The position numbers and the translations under genes are program-made. DNA of 46,796 nt from MWBV01 sp964447315 (GTDB taxonomy: Archaea > Nanobdellota > Nanobdellia > Pacearchaeales > GW2011-AR1), in assembly GCA_964447315.1 (NCBI GenBank), contig CAYURQ010000006.1:1-46796 (forward strand). The letters run 5' to 3'. Position 1 is the stretch's first letter; every line of letters begins with the position of its first letter. This document shows positions 8,168 through 16,618 of this stretch, piece by piece. The notes below the pieces were generated by a model that saw only the letters and a list, made by a program, of their open reading frames with translations, had not been told where the DNA came from and made no database searches.

Positions 8168-9127
8168 TTATTTTCTCTTCATTACGTCATCTAAAATAAA
8201 ATCAACTGCAATTTTTAATTTTTCTCCACCTTTTCCTTTTGCTAGTGCTAAAACAGAATTTGTTTCAACCAACTTTGAAACTCTTTCTCCTTTTTCATTC
8301 AAGTCATCCATTATATCTAATCCCATTAAATAAAGCCCTGATTTCTTAGCAACATTTAAACATAATTCTTTTTCATCATTTCTAATTTTATCAAATTCAA
8401 TAACTTCTCCTCCTTGAGCCAAATTATCTTTCCATTCCCCTTGAACAGGTTTTCTTCCATAAAAGTGTAAAATTTTATAAGAATCAGGATTTTCAGGATT
8501 CCCAAAAACAGCAACTCTTTTACTTCCTTCGTAGGCAATATTTATGAATTTTTGAGCAACAATTTCATTTTTTCCATTATCAATCATATCTTTCAAGATT
8601 TCAATATTATCTTTTGTTATTAATTCAACTCCTCTTCCACAACACCCAAAAGGATCTTTAGCAACCATCTTTCCATTAAATTCATTTTTCAAAATTCTTT
8701 CTAATTCATTTAAATCAGAACTTACAAATGATTTTGGAATAAATTCCTTATATTTATCTAAATAAGTTCTTTTATCTGCAGACTCGTATGTTGAAATTGG
8801 ATTATTTATATGTAATGAATTTACCTTTACTAAATTTTCAGCAAAATCCTCATTAACAATATCACTCAAATCCATAATAATATCAAATTTATTTAAATCA
8901 TCTAACATTGGAGCTTTAGTATGAATTTGTTTTCCATTAACAGGAATAATAGGATAATAAATTCCTTGATTTTCACTGAAATCAATTTTATAAGGGTCTA
9001 ATTGAGAAACATTACATCCTCTATCTAAAAATCTTCTTGCATATTCAATAAAATTATCCCCTTCTGTAAAATCCTTCCCATTTATATAACGATCCATTAA
9101 TGCAACTTTTAATTTTTTATTCTCCAT
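8168..9127 (-). CDS. ATP-grasp ligase, glutathione-synthetase (GshB)-like
   Basis: 319 residues. The pattern follows the prokaryotic GshB family: an N-terminal domain ending LHINNPISTYESADKRTYLDKY, then MVAKDPFGCCGRGVELI (the glycine-rich lid), EIVAQKFI, RVAVFGNPE, a GEWKDNLAQGGEV loop, and YLMGLDIMDD...VETNSVLALAKGKGG at the Mg site. GshB couples a gamma-glutamyl dipeptide to glycine. Here the partner gamma-glutamylcysteine ligase is not visible, and two other ATP-grasps flank it, so a different small peptide or conjugate is plausible. The start overlaps the preceding ATP-grasp gene by 11 bp. Confidence 0.75.
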   Translation of the reverse strand: MENKKLKVALMDRYINGKDFTEGDNFIEYARRFLDRGCNVSQLDPYKIDFSENQGIYYPIIPVNGKQIHTKAPMLDDLNKFDIIMDLSDIVNEDFAENLVKVNSLHINNPISTYESADKRTYLDKYKEFIPKSFVSSDLNELERILKNEFNGKMVAKDPFGCCGRGVELITKDNIEILKDMIDNGKNEIVAQKFINIAYEGSKRVAVFGNPENPDSYKILHFYGRKPVQGEWKDNLAQGGEVIEFDKIRNDEKELCLNVAKKSGLYLMGLDIMDDLNEKGERVSKLVETNSVLALAKGKGGEKLKIAVDFILDDVMKRK

Positions 9128-10085
9128 TTTTAAGGTAGTTTTTGTAGATATGTTCTGTTATTAATTCCACCCACTTTTCTTCCCCTTCATCATACCCTGG
9201 AGTAGGATTATTCTCAATAATCACTGGACCATTTTCAGTTAATTGCATATCTACTTCATTTAATTTAGCACCAATAGCTTTTGTTGAAAGAACAGCTAAT
9301 CTTTTTTCTTCTTCACTTGGAACATAATCAATTATCTTAGAACCATGGTTACAACTACCCAACCAAGAAATTCCTTGATTTTCTCTATCAACAAGAGTTC
9401 TAGCATAATGGATTAAAGGCTCTCCATCAATAACCCCGATTCTAATATCATAATCAGCAATGGGTTTTGCAAATTCTTGAATTAAATATTTTCCAGAAAA
9501 AACATCATCCAAGTTCAAGACTTTTTTTAACTCCTCCACAGAATCTAATTTTCTAACCCCGATTCCTTTTCCACCAGTATTTTTCTTAAATATTAAAGGA
9601 AATTTAAATTCATCTAAAATACCTTCTAAATTATCTTCAGAATTAAGAAGTTTTGTTTTTGGAGTTGGAACTTCATATTTCCTCATTAACTCATATGCAA
9701 AATTTTTATCATAATCACAAGCACAGGCAGTCATAGGATTTATTGTTAAATAGTTTCTAGAACCCAGCCAACTAACAAGAGTTAAACCTTTGGCAATTGT
9801 TTCTCTACGAGACTCACTAGGATAAACCCTATTCATCCAAACACTATATCCTTTATTTGTAAGTTCTTCAATTTCAGGAATAGAAAAATCATGCAAAGAA
9901 TCCAATGAACCAACTCTTTCTATTGAATTTGCATCAAATAAAGCAACAGGAATATTTTTATTTTCAAAACCTTCTTTAAATTTATTAATAGACCAATCAA
10001 CACCGTTCTCACTATTATAAATTATACCAACTCCTGGATTTTGATTCTGTATTTGATTTTCTAAAAAATAATCTTTTTCTGTCAT
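9117..10085 (-). CDS. RimK-like ATP-grasp ligase (first of three)
   Basis: 322 residues. RimK-type features are clear: YLTINPMTACACDYDKNFA before the ATP domain, YEVPTPKTKLL, FPLIFKKNTGGKGIGV (phosphate-binding lid), YLIQEFAKPIADYDIRIGVI (adenine and Asp-Arg contacts), WLGSCNHGSKI, and the Mg-binding end VDMQLTENGPVIIENNPTPG. The family adds amino acids such as glutamate to peptides, proteins or small acceptors. An in-frame TAA lies just upstream, so the ATG at 10085 is the first possible start, but it has only a weak GGGA 3 nt before it. The strong SD upstream belongs to an overlapping ORF in another frame (10015-10116). That makes coupled translation or a frameshift likely. Confidence 0.8.
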   Translation of the reverse strand: MTEKDYFLENQIQNQNPGVGIIYNSENGVDWSINKFKEGFENKNIPVALFDANSIERVGSLDSLHDFSIPEIEELTNKGYSVWMNRVYPSESRRETIAKGLTLVSWLGSRNYLTINPMTACACDYDKNFAYELMRKYEVPTPKTKLLNSEDNLEGILDEFKFPLIFKKNTGGKGIGVRKLDSVEELKKVLNLDDVFSGKYLIQEFAKPIADYDIRIGVIDGEPLIHYARTLVDRENQGISWLGSCNHGSKIIDYVPSEEEKRLAVLSTKAIGAKLNEVDMQLTENGPVIIENNPTPGYDEGEEKWVELITEHIYKNYLKNGE

Positions 10086-10116
10086 TTCCCGTACTTAATT
10101 CTATTTCTTCTTGCAT
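10015..10116 (-). CDS. 33-residue ORF with strong SD at the head of the ATP-grasp operon
   Basis: ATG at 10114-10116 follows GGGAGGTGA by 4 nt, a far better initiation site than that of the ATP-grasp gene it overlaps. The peptide starts MQEEIELSTGNDRKRLFF, is rich in Arg, Lys, Ser and Asn, ends ...WYNL, and stops 70 bp inside the ATP-grasp gene. It could be a leader that couples translation, a peptide substrate for the ligases, or the sign of a frameshift joining the SD-led start to the ATP-grasp frame. Sequence alone does not decide; I have no family match. Confidence 0.4.
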   Translation of the reverse strand: MQEEIELSTGNDRKRLFFRKSNTESKSRSWYNL

Positions 10117-10120
10117 CTAT

Positions 10121-10129
10121 TCACCTCCC
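10121..10129 (-). promoter_or_regulatory. strong Shine-Dalgarno of the ligase operon
   Basis: GGGAGGTGA on the minus strand, placed for the ATG at 10116 and not for the ATP-grasp ATG at 10085, which lies 35 nt further on. Confidence 0.65.
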
Positions 10130-10150
10130 AGTTAAGGTTAAAATCTCATT

Positions 10151-10195
10151 GAAATTTTTGAAATTTTTGAAATTTTTGAAATTTTTGAAATTTTT
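10151..10195. repeat. five tandem copies of a 9-bp unit in the operon leader
   Basis: GAAATTTTT is repeated five times without interruption, followed by two degenerate copies up to about 10220. Each unit contains self-complementary AAATTT, so the leader RNA can fold in several registers. It lies between the likely promoter (10246-10253) and the strong SD. Confidence 0.8.
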
Positions 10196-10245
10196 TCAAA
10201 ATTTCTCGAAATTTTTGGAATTTTATGTTTTTTAAAACTTTTCTC

Positions 10246-10253
10246 TATATAAA
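10246..10253 (-). promoter_or_regulatory. likely TATA box of the ligase operon
   Basis: TTTATATA on the minus strand. Transcription starting about 25 bp downstream gives a leader of roughly 105 nt before the SD-led ATG, unlike the leaderless genes around it. Confidence 0.45.
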
Positions 10254-10492
10254 TCTTTCGTTACCAACACGTAGTTTAAACAAGCCTTAATAAATAAAAA
10301 AACCATAAATGTAAATCAAGCAATATTTCTAAGCACACAAAATACTTCCTCGATATCCTCTCTAACTATAAAAAAAACAAAATTATTCAACTCAAAAAGA
10401 TTTCACTATTAAAATCTACTTCTTTATCTAATAATTATCTAATCAAACAAAATAAACTCAAACATTAAAAACCATTTATTCTTAGTTAATCA
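10254..10492. other. AT-rich intergenic region
   Basis: Divergent region between the ligase operon and the GTPase gene. Apart from GGTAACG (minus strand near 10259), also present in the upstream region of the giant gene, I see no gene, RNA fold or repeat. Confidence 0.4.
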
Positions 10493-11335
10493 ATGAGAGA
10501 AAGATATAGTTTTTCATCACGTAGAACACGTAGAATAGATAATATTAGAAAACAAAAACAAAAATATCCAAGTATTGCTGATAAAATCGTTGAAAATTCA
10601 GATATAATCCTAGAAGTTTTAGATGCAAGGTTTCCAGAAGAAACCAGAAATATTGAAATTGAAGAAGAAATACTAAAAAAAAATAAAAAAATAATTTATA
10701 TTTTCAATAAATCAGATTTAATTGACAAAAGAAAACTCCGAAAATTAAATTATTTAAATCCAAGTATTTCAATTTCTTGTACTTCATATCAAAATATAAA
10801 AGATCTAAGAAATTTAATAAAAAAAATAGCAAAACAAATTAAGAAACCAGTAAATAAAGATGGTTTAGGAAAAGTCGCAGTTGGAGTTATTGGATATCCA
10901 AACACAGGAAAGTCTTCATTAATTAACATTTTAATTGGAAAATCATCAGCAGGAGTTGGTTCAGATGCAGGATTTACAAAATCAATTCAAAAATTAAAAC
11001 TCTCAGAAGATATAACTTTGTTGGATAGTCCTGGAGTAATTCCAAAAAAAGAATATTCCAGCTCTGATTCAGAAAAAATAGCTAAGCATACAAAACTTGG
11101 AGGAAGAAGTTATTCTCAGGTAAAAGAGCCAGAAATAATTGTCTCAGAATTAATGAAATCCTATTCAAAGGAAATTGAAAAATTCTACAAAATAAAAGCA
11201 AATGGAGATTCAGAAGTTTTAATTGAAAAACTTGGAAAACAAAAAGGATTTTTCAAAACAAAAGGATTAGTTAATGAAGATAAAACAGCACGTTTAATTT
11301 TAAAAGACTGGCAAATTGGAAAAATTAAGATCTAA
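10493..11335 (+). CDS. circularly permuted ribosome-assembly-type GTPase (YlqF/Lsg1-like)
   Basis: 280 residues. The G motifs come in permuted order G4-G5-G1-G2-G3: NKSDL then SCTSYQN, followed by GYPNTGKSSLIN (Walker Lys140), a T in AGFTKSIQ, and DSPGVIP. The N-terminus is basic (RERYSFSSRRTRRIDNIRKQ). This order defines the YlqF/RbgA/Nug1/Lsg1 families, which act in late assembly of the large ribosomal subunit; which archaeal subfamily this is cannot be told here. The start ATG has no SD, consistent with a leaderless transcript. Its 3' end overlaps the convergent gene at 11325 by 11 bp. Confidence 0.88.
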   Translation: MRERYSFSSRRTRRIDNIRKQKQKYPSIADKIVENSDIILEVLDARFPEETRNIEIEEEILKKNKKIIYIFNKSDLIDKRKLRKLNYLNPSISISCTSYQNIKDLRNLIKKIAKQIKKPVNKDGLGKVAVGVIGYPNTGKSSLINILIGKSSAGVGSDAGFTKSIQKLKLSEDITLLDSPGVIPKKEYSSSDSEKIAKHTKLGGRSYSQVKEPEIIVSELMKSYSKEIEKFYKIKANGDSEVLIEKLGKQKGFFKTKGLVNEDKTARLILKDWQIGKIKI

Positions 11336-11552
11336 CTGGAACAAAAACCTTGTATTTATGATAAAGCTCTAATTGTTCATGCAGTCTAGAATCCTTAAAT
11401 TCTTTGGAAATCTCAAACCTATGAATGCAATCTTTTGCATCTCCATTTCCATTGCAGTTGCAACATTCCTCAAGATTTAATCCTTTCTTTTTCATCAAAT
11501 TATAATATTGAGGTTCGGGGTTTGAATATAGACAAACCTTCTCATTCACCAT
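11325..11552 (-). CDS. small Cys-containing protein, unknown function
   Basis: 75 residues from the ATG at 11552. That start is chosen over a further upstream ATG because ATTTAAAT (11576-11583) lies 27 bp before it, giving a leaderless mRNA. The sequence has CCNCNGNGDAKDC in the middle and one more Cys near the start (VCLYSN), which could bind zinc. The C-terminal half is charged and Tyr/His-rich. No family recognised. It converges on, and slightly overlaps, the GTPase gene. Confidence 0.6.
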   Translation of the reverse strand: MVNEKVCLYSNPEPQYYNLMKKKGLNLEECCNCNGNGDAKDCIHRFEISKEFKDSRLHEQLELYHKYKVFVPVRS

Positions 11553-11616
11553 AAAGAAAAATAAAATTCTAAAGTATTTAAATATCTCCTTTTTCAATTA
11601 AAATATAAAAGTTTTA

Positions 11617-12978
11617 TTATAATTCCTTAACCATATACTCTCCACTCTCAGAATTGTCTAATTCATATCCAAGCTTTCTATAATATTCTCTAACTCCAAC
11701 CCCAGAAATAACCTTAATGTCTTTACAATCTTTTTCTTTTGCAATTTCCTCTGCTTTTTTCATTAACATTTTTCCAAAACCTTTATGCTGAGAAATTTTT
11801 CCTTTTTCCCCTAAATTTAAACTTTGGCCATAAACATGTAATTCTCTAACAAAAGCAATTTTACTTTTACTATCAAAAATCCTAAGCCTAAGCAATCCAA
11901 ATAAAACATCATCTTTATTTACAATCTCTAAAAAATACTCTTGACCTTTACTAGCTTTGTACTTAGTAACTTTCAATTCAGTATTTAAATCAACATCGTC
12001 TGAGTTTTGAAATCCAATTTCCCTCATTCGAATTTCTTTTATATTCATTCCTTCTTCTTTAAGTTCCTTATGTAAATCCCCTCTCATAGATGTTGAAGCT
12101 GCCTCTAATTTCATTTTTTCTTTTGGAATTTCACGCATAATTCTCATAACTCTACAATACCTAGGAATAACTTTAAACATTTTTTTAATAAGAAATTTTA
12201 TTTGTTGGTCTGTATAAGGTTTATAATTAATTTTCTTATAAATCTCCGCTAATTTAGATGTTTCAACAATCTGGCAAGGATAAATTTTTAACTGGTCTGG
12301 CTTAAATCTTTCATCTTTGAAAATTAATTTAAATTTTTCAAGGTCTTTTTTTAAATTACTAAAAGGAATTCCAGGCATTACGTGATAACCTATTTTAAAT
12401 CCAGCATTTTTCAGCCTTTGAGTTGCCTGAACAACATCATTAATTGTATGTCCTCTATTAACTTTTTTATAAACCTCATCATCTAAAATCTGAACTCCTA
12501 ACTCAACTCTTGTGCATCCAAACTCCCTCATTCTTTTAATCTCCTCTGAATTACAATTATCTGGTCTATTCTCAATACAAAATGCAACAACCCTATGCTT
12601 TGCTTTTTCATTTAATTCTTTAGCTTTCTTTAATGTTTTTGATTTTTTTCCATTTAAAACATCATAACAAGCTTTAACAGATTCATACTGATAATCTATT
12701 GGATATTGTAAAAAAGTCCCCCCAATAAAAATTAATTCAATTTTCTCTGTTGGGTGCCCCATTAAAATTAAATTATCTAACCTTAATTTTACTTGTTTTT
12801 TAATATCATACTTCAAAGTCATTGCCCTCATAATTGCAGGACTTTTATCAGTATAACTCTGAGGAATATAGTCTCCCCCAGGGCAATAAATACATGTTCC
12901 ATGATTACATTTCTTTGGTTTTAAAACAACACTTAAAGGAGTGATTCCTGATTTTGAACGAACTGGTTTTTTTACCAT
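11617..12978 (-). CDS. elp3: Elp3 tRNA wobble-uridine carboxymethyl/acetyl transferase
   Basis: 453 residues. An N-terminal radical SAM domain with the Elp3 iron-sulfur signature CNHGTCIYCPGG (Cys24, 29, 32) followed by PQSYTDKSPAIMRA. Further motifs are FIGGTF, ENRPD, TRVELGVQ and the AASTSMRGDLHKEL segment. The C-terminal GNAT domain contains HVYGQSL, HKGFGKMLM and YYRKLGYEL. Archaeal Elp3 acts alone, without Elp1/2, to make cm5U at position 34 of tRNAs using acetyl-CoA and SAM. The divergent neighbour at 13106 is a Trm9-like methyltransferase that could methylate this product. Confidence 0.95.
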   Translation of the reverse strand: MVKKPVRSKSGITPLSVVLKPKKCNHGTCIYCPGGDYIPQSYTDKSPAIMRAMTLKYDIKKQVKLRLDNLILMGHPTEKIELIFIGGTFLQYPIDYQYESVKACYDVLNGKKSKTLKKAKELNEKAKHRVVAFCIENRPDNCNSEEIKRMREFGCTRVELGVQILDDEVYKKVNRGHTINDVVQATQRLKNAGFKIGYHVMPGIPFSNLKKDLEKFKLIFKDERFKPDQLKIYPCQIVETSKLAEIYKKINYKPYTDQQIKFLIKKMFKVIPRYCRVMRIMREIPKEKMKLEAASTSMRGDLHKELKEEGMNIKEIRMREIGFQNSDDVDLNTELKVTKYKASKGQEYFLEIVNKDDVLFGLLRLRIFDSKSKIAFVRELHVYGQSLNLGEKGKISQHKGFGKMLMKKAEEIAKEKDCKDIKVISGVGVREYYRKLGYELDNSESGEYMVKEL

Positions 12979-13105
12979 AATTCTTAAAGAAAAAATGTAT
13001 TTTTAAATCCCCCTATAAAAAAAATATCAGAAAAAGAATAAAATTTCTGGAAGGAAATTTACTTAGCATAGATAATTATTAATATATAAAAAAATTTAAT
13101 AAAAT

Positions 13106-13714
13106 ATGAAAAAACAAAACCAAGAAAAAGTATGGGATAATATAGCAAAAGAATGGCATGATTACAAAAAAATTCCAGCACAAACAACAAGAAATTTTCT
13201 AGAAAAAGCTTCAGGAAAAGTCTTGGATTTAGGTTCTGGAAGTGGAAGAAACATAAAAAAAATAAAAAATGGAAAAATGTATCTTGTGGACTTCTCAAAA
13301 GAAATGTTAAATATTGCTGAAAAAAAAGCAAAACATTCAGGGATTATTATTGAAACAAAAAAAGGAGATTTATTTAAAATTCCTTATAAAAATGATTTTT
13401 TTGATTACTGCATTTGCATTTCAGCTCTTCATTGCATAAAACCAGAAAATCATAAAAAATCAGCACAAGAACTTTATAGAGTAATGAAACCAAAATCAAA
13501 ATCTCTTATTGGAGTTTGGAATGTTGATTCAAAAAGATTTTCAAAAAAAGACAGGGAAAAAAAAGAAAAGATGATTAAATGGACAGATAAAGGAGAAAGG
13601 TATTATTATCTCTTCAATGAAAAAGAAGTTCATAAATTATTCAAAAATGTAGGATTTAAGATTTTGTCAGCTCACAACAGTGAAATGATGATAAATTTTA
13701 TTGTTGAAAAATAA
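13106..13714 (+). CDS. class I SAM methyltransferase, Trm9/ALKBH8-like
   Basis: 202 residues. The opening VWDNIAKEWHDYKKIPA and the SAM loop VLDLGSGSGRNIKKI are typical of the Trm9/ALKBH8 methyltransferase group. Then come MYLVDFSKEMLNIAEKKAK (acidic loop 2), the motif CISALHCIKPENHKKSAQELYRVMKPKSKSLIGVWN, and the C-terminal YYYLFNEKEVHKLFKNVGFKI. Trm9 methylates cm5U34 to mcm5U34 in tRNA, directly downstream of Elp3, whose gene lies divergently next door. The pairing strengthens the assignment but the enzyme activity is inferred. Confidence 0.82.
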   Translation: MKKQNQEKVWDNIAKEWHDYKKIPAQTTRNFLEKASGKVLDLGSGSGRNIKKIKNGKMYLVDFSKEMLNIAEKKAKHSGIIIETKKGDLFKIPYKNDFFDYCICISALHCIKPENHKKSAQELYRVMKPKSKSLIGVWNVDSKRFSKKDREKKEKMIKWTDKGERYYYLFNEKEVHKLFKNVGFKILSAHNSEMMINFIVEK

Positions 13715-13758
13715 TTTATCATCCTAATTAAAAGGAAGTTTAAAAGAAAAAAACACTA

Positions 13759-13926
13759 ATAAAATGTTGCCATGGATGCCTAAGTACTTTGTCTAGTTTT
13801 CCAGAAGAATTAAGTGAATCAATTGAAAAAGCAAAACAAAAAAAACTAAAAGAAAATCAAGCTTATTCTTTAATAAAGAAAAACCTAGAAGAATATCCTG
13901 AAAAACAAGAGAATTTTACTTTTTAA
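13759..13926 (+). CDS. possible small Cys-containing ORF without a clear start
   Basis: An open frame ending at 13924-13926 has protein-like composition: CCHGCLSTLSSFPEELSE followed by a charged helix-like stretch ending QENFTF. The frame has no ATG; possible starts are ATA at 13759 or TTG at 13789. A TTTAAAAG box at 13739-13746 could be its TATA. It overlaps the convergent gene at 13916 by 11 bp. It may be a real small protein or a decayed gene. Confidence 0.4.
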   Translation: MKCCHGCLSTLSSFPEELSESIEKAKQKKLKENQAYSLIKKNLEEYPEKQENFTF

Positions 13927-14473
13927 TAATCTTCATCATATCAAAAAAACTTTTCTTCTCAAAATCAACAACCTTTTTTTCATGAATATCTATTGTAAAT
14001 TTAAGCAATCCAAGACCAGAAATAAAAACCGTTCCTACCAGATAATCTTTACCATCAGAATTCTGCATAGAAAATAAAAGTTTTAGTATTTTTTTATTTA
14101 TTTTTTCATCAAACATCTTACTTTCAACAATTTTTTCAATATCTTTGAAATCAAAATCATAATGATCATTAAGTCCTTTTGGAGGTTCTTTTTTCTCAGC
14201 ATTATTATAACTATCAACAGGAACTTGTTCAACTTTACCTTCATTAAGTAATTTAAAACTAAAAATTTTATCTAATCCAGGAACGTAATAATCTAAATGC
14301 TGTTCATGTTCATTTTCTTTTTCCCTATCAATTGAAAAAAATCCAGAACAAAGATAAGACTTAGGATATTCTTTCTTGAATTTCTGAAAATCCTCTGAAT
14401 TCATTAATTTTTCTAAATAAAATTGAAAGTTCATACCCCAATTATTATACTCCAGTTTATAAGTTTTTAGCAT
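13916..14473 (-). CDS. hypothetical soluble protein
   Basis: 185 residues from the ATG at 14473 (MLKTYKLEYNN). A second ATG six codons upstream is less likely because TTTAATAAAT (14497-14506) lies 28 bp before 14473. No signal peptide or membrane helix. The last third has an alternating strand pattern (YLVGTVFISGLGLLKFTIDIHEKKVVDFEKK). No family recognised. It shares a divergent promoter region with the gene at 14510. Confidence 0.65.
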   Translation of the reverse strand: MLKTYKLEYNNWGMNFQFYLEKLMNSEDFQKFKKEYPKSYLCSGFFSIDREKENEHEQHLDYYVPGLDKIFSFKLLNEGKVEQVPVDSYNNAEKKEPPKGLNDHYDFDFKDIEKIVESKMFDEKINKKILKLLFSMQNSDGKDYLVGTVFISGLGLLKFTIDIHEKKVVDFEKKSFFDMMKIIKK

Positions 14474-14509
14474 ATAAATTGTTATAAACAATACAAATTT
14501 ATTAAAAAT

Positions 14510-14884
14510 ATGGAAAAAAAATCAAAATCAAAAGGAATTAGAGTTGGTGGAATGGTAACTGAAATTGAAAAAAATTCTTTTACGTTTGATTTTAGAATAA
14601 GAAACAGAGAAGCAAAAGAAAATATAGAAAAAATGCAACCTAGGTCTCAAAGAATAAAAAATAAATCAGACAATTATTTTATTCAACCAAGTGTTGTAAG
14701 ACAAAGAGTTCACTTAGTTTATTTAAATGAAAATTCTTTACAAGGAAAATACCAAAATCCTGAATTTAATTTGCCTTATCAAATATTTACTGAAAATGGA
14801 TATGAAATATATAGGCAAAGCACAGTTGAAAAGAAAAGTGATATCTTAAATAAATTAGAAAAAGCGATTTTAAAACAAGACTAA
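14510..14884 (+). CDS. hypothetical basic protein
   Basis: 124 residues, Lys/Arg/Asn/Gln-rich, without helices long enough for a membrane. A TTATAAAC box at 14482-14489 is about 24 bp upstream, so it is probably leaderless. The middle contains SVVRQRVHLVYLNENSLQG. No family recognised. It stops 10 bp before the convergent thrS stop. Confidence 0.6.
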   Translation: MEKKSKSKGIRVGGMVTEIEKNSFTFDFRIRNREAKENIEKMQPRSQRIKNKSDNYFIQPSVVRQRVHLVYLNENSLQGKYQNPEFNLPYQIFTENGYEIYRQSTVEKKSDILNKLEKAILKQD

Positions 14885-14893
14885 TCTCTATTT

Positions 14894-16618
14894 TTAATTT
14901 CTTTCTTTTATTTCACTCTTTAAATCCTTAACAAAATCTTTAAGCTTAACTTCTTGAAGTTTTTTCTCACCACCACGCCTAACCATTACACTATTATTCT
15001 TTTCTTCTTTATCTCCCACAGTTAATATATATGGAATTTTCAACATTTCTGCATCTTTTACTTTTGATTGTAATGTTGTTTGATTGAAATCAAAATCAAT
15101 TCTTAATCCAGGTATTTCTTTTTTCAAATCATTAATTACTTTTTCAGCTCCTTTTATATTTCTATCTGTAAAGTTCAAAACACGAACTTGTCTTGGAGCT
15201 AACCAAGTAGGCAATCTTCCATTTGTATGTTCAAGCAAAATTCCAATAAATCTTTCAATTGCCCCATAAATAACTCTATGCAACATTATAGGCCTCTTTT
15301 TTTTATTATTTTTATCAGTGTATTCTAATCCAAATCTTTCAGGCATAGAAAAATCTAGCTGAATAGTTGCACACTGCCATGTTCTTTTTAATGAATCAGT
15401 TAAATGAAAATCTATTTTAGGGCCATAAAAAGCTCCATCTCCTTCATTAATTTTATATTTTATTTTTTTATTATCTAAAACTTTTTTCAAAACTTCTTCT
15501 GCTTTGTCCCAAATTTTTTCATCTCCAATTCTTTTCTCAGGCCTAGTAGATAATTCAATTTTATATTTAAATCCAAATTTATTATATACTTCATCAATTA
15601 ATTCAATCAATTTTATTATCTCCTTATCTAACTGATTTTCAGTACAAAATATATGCGCATCATCTTGAGTGAATTGAATAAGCCTAAATAATCCTCCTAA
15701 AGTTCCAGATAACTCTTGTCTATGAACAACCCCAAATTCTCCAGATCTTAAAGGAAAATCTTTATAACTTTTAGGAGCATTTTTGTAAACAAGCATTCCT
15801 CCAGGACAATTCATTGGTTTAACTAAAAAAATTCTATTTTCGTATTTTGTTTTAAAATTATTCTCTTTATACTTATCCCAATGCCCTGAAATTTGCCAAA
15901 GTTTCTTATCCATTATTTGAGGGGTTCTTATTTCTTCATAATTTCTAACATTAAGCAATTCTCTCATGTAAGCAATTAATTCATTATAAATAATCAAACC
16001 TTTATCATGCCAAAAAATCATTCCAGGAGCAACATCATGAAATGAAAACAAATCCATTTGCCTTCCTAAAATTCTATGATCATTTTCTTTAAGTTTTGAT
16101 GTATCAAGTTTGGATTTTGAAATCTCTCTTAAAAGTTGTTTTGAATCATATTTTTCATCATCTTCACTTGCCTTCACAACTTTAACTTCTTGTTTTTCAC
16201 CAATTTCTCTACTTAATTCAGAAAGAGGGTGTCCTTTTACTTTTAATTCAAACTCTTTATAATATCCAAAAGGAGCTCTTGCAACCTCATAACCTTTTTT
16301 TTGCAATTCTTTTTCAGCTTTTTCTAAAATCTCTTGTGCAATTTTAGGATTCCCTAAATTCTTAGACAAGTGAGCATATGGATATAAAACCACATTTTTT
16401 GTTGCAAGTTGCTTGGAAATATCTTCAACATTCTTAATTAAATCTTTAACAGAAGATTCTACATCATTATCAATATCTTCAACAGCAGTAAGTACAACTA
16501 ATGCTTCCTTAACATGTTTTTCAGTTTTTTCCTCATCTGAAAGTTCATCTATCTTTTTCAAAGCTTTTTTCAAAGGCTTAAACTTAATATAATCTACATG
16601 AAGATTTAATGTTTTCAT
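14894..16618 (-). CDS. thrS: threonyl-tRNA synthetase, archaeal type
   Basis: 574 residues. Residues 1-140 are the archaeal editing domain related to D-aminoacyl-tRNA deacylase (starts MKTLNLHVDYIKFKPLKKAL), which removes mischarged serine. The class II core follows: APGMIFWHDKGLIIYNELI (motif 1 region), LVKPMNCPGGM with the zinc-binding Cys, motif 2 in FRLIQFTQDDAHIF, GDGAFYGPKIDFHL, and motif 3 in LHRVIYGAIERFIGILLE. The anticodon-binding domain (WLAPRQVRVLNF...MVRRGGEKKLQEV) is at the end. The domain content is specific to archaea. Confidence 0.96.
   Translation of the reverse strand: MKTLNLHVDYIKFKPLKKALKKIDELSDEEKTEKHVKEALVVLTAVEDIDNDVESSVKDLIKNVEDISKQLATKNVVLYPYAHLSKNLGNPKIAQEILEKAEKELQKKGYEVARAPFGYYKEFELKVKGHPLSELSREIGEKQEVKVVKASEDDEKYDSKQLLREISKSKLDTSKLKENDHRILGRQMDLFSFHDVAPGMIFWHDKGLIIYNELIAYMRELLNVRNYEEIRTPQIMDKKLWQISGHWDKYKENNFKTKYENRIFLVKPMNCPGGMLVYKNAPKSYKDFPLRSGEFGVVHRQELSGTLGGLFRLIQFTQDDAHIFCTENQLDKEIIKLIELIDEVYNKFGFKYKIELSTRPEKRIGDEKIWDKAEEVLKKVLDNKKIKYKINEGDGAFYGPKIDFHLTDSLKRTWQCATIQLDFSMPERFGLEYTDKNNKKKRPIMLHRVIYGAIERFIGILLEHTNGRLPTWLAPRQVRVLNFTDRNIKGAEKVINDLKKEIPGLRIDFDFNQTTLQSKVKDAEMLKIPYILTVGDKEEKNNSVMVRRGGEKKLQEVKLKDFVKDLKSEIKERN

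Noticed and set aside
10151..10195. CRISPR-like repeat
   Set aside because: The 9-bp units are directly adjacent with no spacers, and no cas genes are seen.
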